Below are positions 14,441 to 18,948 of a DNA stretch of 18,948 bases, piece after piece. The stretch is from Lishizhenia sp033720595 (lineage in GTDB: Bacteria; Bacteroidota; Bacteroidia; Flavobacteriales_D; Crocinitomicaceae): the NCBI RefSeq assembly GCF_033720595.1, contig NZ_JAWWCF010000037.1:1-18948 (forward strand). Reading direction: 5' to 3'. Numbering within the stretch: the stretch's first letter is position 1; every line of letters starts with the position of its first letter. The position numbers were made by a program, and so were the translations under genes. The notes below the pieces were generated by a model. It did not search any database. It saw only the letters and a list, made by a program, of their open reading frames with translations, and had not been told where the DNA came from.

Positions 14441-15078
14441 CAATGACTCATCTTTTCTTCTTTCCCTAAAAACTTTGGTCGTTTGAAAATGAGGTAGCAG
14501 TCAATAAAAGCTTTGGTTCTGGCCAAGTATTCACGCACATTGATGAAGCTAAATTTAGATTTATTGGCCTTTAAATCTTTACAGTTGTAGGCTATGGCAT
14601 CTATTCCCATGGCGTTGGCTAAAAATAAGGCGCGTTCGTTGTGAAAGTTTTGAGATATAATTAAAAACTTATCTAACTTGAATATTTCCTTAGCTCTGTA
14701 CATACTGTCAAAGGTTCTAAATCCCGCATAGTCTAGAGTAATAGCACAGGCAGGGACTCCACGTGCAATTAGATCATCACGCATATCTTCAGGTTCACTG
14801 TATTCGGTCCTTCCATTGTCTCCCGAAATTAATATGCGTTTAATTTTTCCTTTTTGGTATAACTCTGCTGCAGCATTTACCCTGTACAGGTAGTAGGGGT
14901 TTAAACCAGTTTTTCCACGTTTTCCACATCCTAGTAAAACAGCAGTAGTGTACTCTGTACCGCTTAAACTTTTGCTGAAATAGAAGTTTTTGTTTTGCGC
15001 GTTAATTTCTACCAAAATGTTGGCTGAAATGAAAATACAAATGAATAAAGCTGTTAGGTCAAGAAGTACTGTGCGCAT
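14437..15078 (-). CDS. sanA: SanA/DUF218-family membrane protein (ElyC/SanA/YdcF)
   Basis: Inner-membrane protein related to E. coli SanA, which affects envelope permeability and vancomycin sensitivity. One N-terminal TM helix (MRTVLLDLTALFICIFISAN) anchors a periplasmic DUF218 Rossmann-like domain. Conserved motifs include VLLGCGKRGK, RILISGDNGRTEYSEPEDM, GVPACAITLDYAGFRTFDS and IISQNFHNERAL, all strongly SanA-like. I chose the ATG at 15078, giving 213 residues and a 1-nt gap after the ispH stop; a TTG at 15096 would add six residues and overlap ispH. Co-transcription with ispH is likely, which links it loosely to the isoprenoid lipid carriers used for envelope building. The biochemical function of the family is unsettled. 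Confidence 0.88.
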   Translation of the reverse strand: MRTVLLDLTALFICIFISANILVEINAQNKNFYFSKSLSGTEYTTAVLLGCGKRGKTGLNPYYLYRVNAAAELYQKGKIKRILISGDNGRTEYSEPEDMRDDLIARGVPACAITLDYAGFRTFDSMYRAKEIFKLDKFLIISQNFHNERALFLANAMGIDAIAYNCKDLKANKSKFSFINVREYLARTKAFIDCYLIFKRPKFLGKEEKMSHC

Positions 15079-15079
15079 G

Positions 15080-16309
15080 CTAGTAGGCGTTTTCAATTTC
15101 TTCTAAAACGTCTGCGACCTCTTTTGTATTGTTGTATTTACTTAAAAGTGTATACAAAACTTTATCTACCATGGCATCCGGACAAGAAGCACCACTGGTT
15201 AAAATAATTGTGGGTTTGTCCTTTTTAGGGAAGAAGTCATGTGTGGTTTCCATCTGCTTGTTGTGCATGTTGAAATGATGGATTTCTGTTTCACTTTTAA
15301 TTTCTTCTGCTGAAGAGATGTAGAATGTAGGGAATTTTTGTTCTAACAATTCAACCAAGTGAGAGGTGTTCGAAGAGTTGTAACCTCCAACAACTACAGC
15401 CATATCAGCATCTTGCTCCATTAATGAAAGCGTAGCGCTTTGGTTATCGTTGGTAGCATAACACAAAGTGTCTCGCGTGTCTGCAAAATGATCTTTGATG
15501 TTTGCCTCGCCATATTTCTCAACCATTACTTGTTTTACGTAGTCAGCAATTTCTTGCGTTTCCGTTGCTAACATAGTGGTTTGGTTAATTACACCTAGTT
15601 TTTCAAAATGAATGTTAGGATCGAAATTGGGAGAAAACTTACCTTCAAAGGTTGCTGCGAATTCACTTAAATCTCTTTTTCCAAGTATAAAATCTGCCAA
15701 GACTTTTGTTTCCTTTAAATCCTTTACAACTACAGATGGTGCATTCTTAGAACTGTGAGAGAAAGTAGCTCTCGTTTCTTCGTGTTTGTTCTTACCGTGG
15801 ATGATAATAGAGTGATCTTCAGCACCCAGTTTTGCCGAACGTTTCCAAACTTTTTCTACGAATGGACAGGTTGTGTTGTATTTCTGAACATCAACCCCAA
15901 TTTTACTCAGTTTTTCTTCGAGTTCTAAGGTAGTACCGAAAGCAGGAATGATAACCACATCATCTTTGGTCAATACATCGAAAGGAATCAATTGATTCCC
16001 TAAGGTATCTTGTAAAAATTGTATACCCAATCCCTCTAAATCTGCATTTACAATAGGGTTGTGAATCATTTGACTCAACAAGTAAATACGTTTACCTTGG
16101 TTTTCCTCAATGGCCTTGTAGGATATCTCTATGGCGTTCTCAACACCGTAGCAAAACCCAAAATGGCGTGCAATTAAAAACCGAACTGCTCCAAAATCCA
16201 ATATGGTAGGACTAAAATCCTTTTTACGTGGATCCTTTTGCTTTCTGATTTCTTTCACTTTAGAAATTAGTTCAGATCTATAATGTGCGGGGATGTCAAA
16301 TTTCTTCAT
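15080..16309 (-). CDS. ispH: 4-hydroxy-3-methylbut-2-enyl diphosphate reductase, long plant/cyanobacterial-like form
   Basis: Last enzyme of the MEP pathway, a [4Fe-4S] protein reducing HMBPP to IPP and DMAPP. Conserved elements are RHFGFCYGVENAI (C53), MIHNPIVN, TTCPFVEKVWK (C148), IHGKNKHEET, NQTTMLATET, DTRDTLCYATNDNQ (C283), GGYNSSNTSHL and TSGASCPD. C53, C148 and C283 are the presumed cluster ligands. At 409 residues it is about 100 longer than the E. coli enzyme. The HGKxxHEET, NQTTML and NSSNTSHL wording follows the plant and cyanobacterial branch. A Lys/Arg-rich N-terminal extension precedes the first Cys by about 50 residues. It heads an operon with sanA and is divergent from pcm, with a perfect -7 box 36 nt upstream. 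Confidence 0.95.
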   Translation of the reverse strand: MKKFDIPAHYRSELISKVKEIRKQKDPRKKDFSPTILDFGAVRFLIARHFGFCYGVENAIEISYKAIEENQGKRIYLLSQMIHNPIVNADLEGLGIQFLQDTLGNQLIPFDVLTKDDVVIIPAFGTTLELEEKLSKIGVDVQKYNTTCPFVEKVWKRSAKLGAEDHSIIIHGKNKHEETRATFSHSSKNAPSVVVKDLKETKVLADFILGKRDLSEFAATFEGKFSPNFDPNIHFEKLGVINQTTMLATETQEIADYVKQVMVEKYGEANIKDHFADTRDTLCYATNDNQSATLSLMEQDADMAVVVGGYNSSNTSHLVELLEQKFPTFYISSAEEIKSETEIHHFNMHNKQMETTHDFFPKKDKPTIILTSGASCPDAMVDKVLYTLLSKYNNTKEVADVLEEIENAY

Positions 16310-16345
16310 AATTGCCTTTGTTCTGCTCTCGAATACTTAGAACAA

Positions 16346-16353
16346 CAAAAATA
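16346..16353 (-). promoter_or_regulatory. -7 element of the ispH promoter
   Basis: On the minus strand this reads TATTTTTG, a perfect match to the Bacteroidota -7 consensus TAnnTTTG, 36 nt upstream of the ispH ATG. A convincing -33 TTG is not seen. The divergent pcm promoter carries the same octamer. Confidence 0.6.
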
Positions 16354-16430
16354 AAATCTTAAAGTTCAGCACACTGCTTTCTTTTCATATTTATTTAAAG
16401 TTTTGTTGTTAATATTCTTTGAATTTTTTC

Positions 16431-16462
16431 TTGTGCTACTTCTTCTTTTAAATCTATTTTTG
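16431..16462 (+). promoter_or_regulatory. Promoter of the pcm operon
   Basis: TATTTTTG (16455-16462) is a perfect TAnnTTTG -7 element, with TTG at 16431-16433, 21 nt upstream, in the -33 position. Transcription should begin close to 16466, only about two bases before the annotated ATG at 16468. Either the mRNA is almost leaderless or translation starts at the ATG at 16495. Confidence 0.6.
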
Positions 16463-16467
16463 TTCCG

Positions 16468-17112
16468 ATGGTTGATACGTTTAAGCATAAAGGCATGCGC
16501 AAGCAGCTCATAGAGGAGCTAAGAGAGAAGGGGATTAGAGATAACAGAGTGCTTGAGGCATTTGACGCGGTTCCGCGTCATTTCTTTTTGGACTTAGCAT
16601 TTGAAAAACAAGCGTATTCGAATATGGCTTTTCAAATTGGTGCAGGTCAAACAATTTCTCATCCTTATACAGTTGCCTTTCAAACGGAATTACTAGAATT
16701 AAAACCTAAAGAAAAGGTTTTGGAAATAGGTACAGGAAGTGGCTTTCAGACTTCAATTTTATGTGAAATGGGCGTGAAGGTGTTTTCCATAGAACGTCAG
16801 CGTGAATTAGCCTTGAAGTCTAAAAGTATCATACATCAATTGGGGTATACACCAAAATTATATTACGGAGATGGTTACGCTGGTAAAGCTACTTTTGCTC
16901 CTTTTGATAAAATCTTGGTTACCTGTGGAGCTCCGTTTATACCAGATGCCTTGTTGGAACAATTAAAAGTTGGCGGTATTTTGGTTATTCCAATAGGAGA
17001 GGGAGCTAAGCAAATAATGACTAAAATTGTAAAAAAGAGCGCAACTGATTTTACCAAACAAGAATTTGGTGATTTTAGCTTTGTGCCAATGTTAGCCAGA
17101 ACAGCAAAATAG
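16468..17112 (+). CDS. pcm: Protein-L-isoaspartate O-methyltransferase
   Basis: Repair enzyme that methylates L-isoaspartyl residues in damaged proteins using SAM. The family signature AFEKQAYSNMAFQIGAGQTISHPY (44-67, shown in parts: AYSNMAF, GAGQTISHPY) has the active-site Gln-Thr-Ile-Ser, with His where Gln is commoner. SAM motif I is VLEIGTGSGFQTS (84-96), and post-motif residues FSIER carry the ribose-binding Glu. The 214-residue length is normal. An alternative start at M10 (16495, preceded by AAAGG) fits the usual family N-terminus (MRKQLIEEL) and the promoter at 16455-16462; I keep the longer frame as annotated. First gene of a tight three-gene operon. Confidence 0.93.
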   Translation: MVDTFKHKGMRKQLIEELREKGIRDNRVLEAFDAVPRHFFLDLAFEKQAYSNMAFQIGAGQTISHPYTVAFQTELLELKPKEKVLEIGTGSGFQTSILCEMGVKVFSIERQRELALKSKSIIHQLGYTPKLYYGDGYAGKATFAPFDKILVTCGAPFIPDALLEQLKVGGILVIPIGEGAKQIMTKIVKKSATDFTKQEFGDFSFVPMLARTAK

Positions 17113-17113
17113 A

Positions 17114-17818
17114 TTGGAAGAACTTAAGCCATATACCGTAAGTAATAGTATTAAGAATGCACCCACCGTTCTGTTAACTGAGGAGGGTAAAAACTATACC
17201 TTGTGGTCGCCAATTTCTGAAGATCTTAAAATCATTCATTATTTGAGAGAGTATTGTTTCGCTCATTTTAAAATGAAGACTTTTGATACGGCGCGTTTCT
17301 CTTTTAAAGGTCAAAATTACCTGTGTATTGAAGAGGAAGAGGCAACTATAGAATTTGACGAATGGCAAGTGTATCTTTGGGAAAGTAAACGCAAGTTTAA
17401 TCAATTTTTAAAGCCAAGTGCACTCTTTGTGAGTTTTTTATTCGATACCTTTTTTCCCTTGTTTGGTGGGAGGAATACAGTTTTAATAGTCCCTGGTAAA
17501 AAGAATGCTTTCAAAGTACATCCCGTTCCGGCAAATAATTACGAGAGTTTTAAGTTTTCGCCTTTAAATTTCTCTCAATCAGGATTAAATATCCCTTCAG
17601 TAAAACAATTTTTTGCTTATCAAAAAGCAGAATTAGAGGTTGTTTTAGAGGAGTTTTTAGCATTGAACGACGAGCGTTTTCAAATCAATTTAAAGCACCA
17701 ATTGTCCTTGTTCCCGAGTAAGCGGAATGCCTATTGGGACGAGTTGAAAAAGTGCTTTGAACCCGAATTTTTAAAATACACTACAGCCTTATTTAAAGAC
17801 TACATTTTACATTTATAG
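17114..17818 (+). CDS. Unrecognised protein in the pcm operon
   Basis: I do not recognise this 234-residue protein. It is soluble, with no signal peptide and no clear TM helix. The one strongly hydrophobic stretch (about 103-118, LFVSFLFDTFFPLFGG) contains an Asp. The N-terminal half looks beta-rich and acidic (YLCIEEEEATIEFDEWQVYLW), and the C-terminal half is helical. No catalytic motif is seen. The start is a TTG two bases after the pcm stop: an in-frame TAG at 17093-17095 rules out any longer form, and no ATG or GTG lies nearby. Its stop is one base before the next gene, so the pair is almost certainly co-expressed and probably works together. Confidence 0.65.
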   Translation: MEELKPYTVSNSIKNAPTVLLTEEGKNYTLWSPISEDLKIIHYLREYCFAHFKMKTFDTARFSFKGQNYLCIEEEEATIEFDEWQVYLWESKRKFNQFLKPSALFVSFLFDTFFPLFGGRNTVLIVPGKKNAFKVHPVPANNYESFKFSPLNFSQSGLNIPSVKQFFAYQKAELEVVLEEFLALNDERFQINLKHQLSLFPSKRNAYWDELKKCFEPEFLKYTTALFKDYILHL

Positions 17819-17819
17819 C

Positions 17820-18590
17820 ATGGAATCTTTCTACTCACTCATATACGTTAAACCCAGTGTGCTAAATGATGAACTACTTTGTGTAGCTTTATTTACAGCA
17901 GGAGCAGAAGGTCCGAGGTTGTATATCTCAGATAAACGTATGCGATTATTGAGTGATGTAGTACATAGAAATACTTTTTTAAGTTTACGCCGACACCTAA
18001 AAGGGTTTCAGCAGCAAGTAGATAAGTACCGAAATACAGGGAATGATTTGTTGCTCTTCGATCCAACTTACAGCTCTGATCAATTGCAAAAGCTATCTCA
18101 GCGTAGTAAAAAAGCAATCAAATATTCAACTCCAACAACTGTGAATGCATGGATGGATGAGCATGCACATTTGGATTTAATGATGAAAATGTTGGGAGAT
18201 AAACCCCAAAAGAAGAAGCAAGTTCGCAAGAGTTTTTATCATAAATGGAGAGCGCTCACCAATGCCAATCGTTATTTAGAATTCAAGCGTAACGTTATGG
18301 TGAAAAAGGTGAAAAGAAATTCAGATTTAGACATCAAGTTGGATTTGTTTTCAAAAGATAAGAAGTTGCTAATTAAAGGTTTAGATTTTGATACTTCAAG
18401 TAAAAATGTAAGTGATAGATTGAAGGAATTAGTGGCTTTGTCTGATGAATTTTCAGCATACAACCTGATGTGTGTATATCCTAAGCCTAGGAAAAAAGCA
18501 GGTAGAGAAACCTTGAATCAGGTGATGTCCGAGCTGTCACTTAAAATAGAGTTTGTACCCATCAATGATTTTGAAGCAATGAAATTCTAA
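17820..18590 (+). CDS. Unrecognised protein with a DUF3037-like N-terminus, in the pcm operon
   Basis: Function unknown, 256 residues, cytosolic and basic. The N-terminal 50 residues (FYSLIYVKPSVLNDELLCVA, then GPRLYISDKRMRLL) have a layout resembling DUF3037 proteins, which open with a similar strand and a 'new gene value' helix pattern; this is a by-eye resemblance only. A very basic stretch around 130-165 (KKKQVRKSFYHKW, FKRNVMVKKVKRN) suggests nucleic-acid contact. The end is alternating strand and helix (DLDIKLDLF, LLIKGLDFDT, YNLMCVYPKPRKK), compatible with a small alpha/beta domain. It begins one base after the upstream unknown gene, with an ATG. No terminator is visible after it. Confidence 0.7.
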   Translation: MESFYSLIYVKPSVLNDELLCVALFTAGAEGPRLYISDKRMRLLSDVVHRNTFLSLRRHLKGFQQQVDKYRNTGNDLLLFDPTYSSDQLQKLSQRSKKAIKYSTPTTVNAWMDEHAHLDLMMKMLGDKPQKKKQVRKSFYHKWRALTNANRYLEFKRNVMVKKVKRNSDLDIKLDLFSKDKKLLIKGLDFDTSSKNVSDRLKELVALSDEFSAYNLMCVYPKPRKKAGRETLNQVMSELSLKIEFVPINDFEAMKF

Positions 18591-18720
18591 GGAAAAGGAG
18601 AGTAAGGTTCTAATCGATTGACGGGTTGGTATACCTTCAAATTTTAACTTATTTCATTCAGATATCAATTCTCTCAAAAACAAATTTCTATTATCTATTT
18701 AGTTTCCCTATATTTTCAGT

Positions 18721-18948
18721 ATGAAATCTTACTGGAATAATTTAAATCTCTTTGGAAAAATAAAACTTGTGCTGCTACTGGTAATCTCGGTAGTTTTTTT
18801 GGTTTTCATCTTCCAAAACTTAGAAGATGTTACCCTAACCCTTTTCACGTATCATTTTAAAGCTCCACTTTCCTTAATTCTCTTGTTGGTGGGTGTTTTT
18901 GGGTATTTGTTCGCGCGAGTTACGGATATAGCTTCGTTTAGTAAGAAA
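18721..18948 (+). CDS. LapA/DUF1049-like membrane protein, truncated at the window end
   Basis: An ATG-initiated frame of 76 codons runs off the end of the window. It has two TM helices, about residues 13-31 and 48-66. Between them FIFQNLEDVTLTLF and APLSLILLLVGVFGYLFA match the DUF1049/LapA pattern (FxxQNxxxVTLxFF, then PLSLLLLxxxxxG). LapA-type proteins are small inner-membrane proteins linked to lipopolysaccharide assembly in E. coli; typical length is about 90-110, so most of it is here. It is separated by 130 nt from the preceding gene. A near-match to a -7 box, TATATTTT (18709-18716), lies just four bases before the ATG. Confidence 0.75.
   Translation, partial: MKSYWNNLNLFGKIKLVLLLVISVVFLVFIFQNLEDVTLTLFTYHFKAPLSLILLLVGVFGYLFARVTDIASFSKK

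Noticed and set aside
15079..15096. TTG start adding six residues to sanA
   Set aside because: It would overlap ispH by 17 nt, while the ATG at 15078 gives the usual short n-region before the TM helix and a 1-nt gap.
17114..17818. Membrane protein call from the hydrophobic stretch at residues 103-118
   Set aside because: The stretch is short and interrupted by Asp111, and nothing else in the protein suggests a membrane location.

Overview
This 18.9 kb window looks like ordinary chromosome from an AT-rich member of the Bacteroidota, most likely Flavobacteriales. This placement is inferred from gene content, not from a marker-gene search. The clues are a copper-ATPase locus led by an HMA/AraC-type regulator, a C-terminal region resembling the T9SS 'gliding motility-associated' (CHU_C) domain, promoter-like TAnnTTTG boxes in place of the usual -10, a sparse use of Shine-Dalgarno sequences, and a long-form IspH. 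There are no tRNAs, rRNAs, insertion sequences, phage genes or CRISPR arrays. Gene order and base composition look uniform, so I see no sign of recent transfer.

Left part (1-7.6 kb). A 5'-truncated typA/bipA ends in a strong terminator. Next comes a two-TM helical-repeat protein of unknown role, converging on a SPOUT-family RNA 2'-O-methyltransferase. Divergent from that is a very tight operon: SAM O-methyltransferase, low-specificity L-threonine aldolase, a lipoprotein, and a MATE transporter. Its last two junctions overlap by 32 and 35 nt. A patatin-like phospholipase follows and faces the next transcription unit across back-to-back terminators.

Middle (7.6-10.8 kb). An ECF sigma factor and a membrane-anchored partner are encoded on the minus strand with an ATGA overlap. 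The partner is unusual: an anti-sigma-like cytoplasmic N-terminus, one TM helix, a long acidic/Gln-rich linker, an Ig/PKD-like segment and a C-terminal segment with the pattern of the CHU_C domain. A 313-nt intergenic region with several inverted repeats separates this pair from a highly codon-biased malate dehydrogenase gene.

Right part (10.8-18.9 kb). A copper locus carries the HMA/AraC regulator, the CopA-type Cu(I) ATPase and an alpha/beta hydrolase. It converges, with overlapping stop codons, on an ispH-sanA pair on the minus strand. IspH is the long plant/cyanobacterial-like form. Divergent from ispH is a pcm operon with two unrecognised downstream genes, packed 1 nt apart. The window ends in a truncated LapA/DUF1049-like membrane protein gene.

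The most unusual item is the sigma/anti-sigma pair with a surface-protein-like C-terminus. The next most interesting are the HMA/AraC-copA module, the unknown gene pair behind pcm, and the structured intergenic region upstream of mdh.
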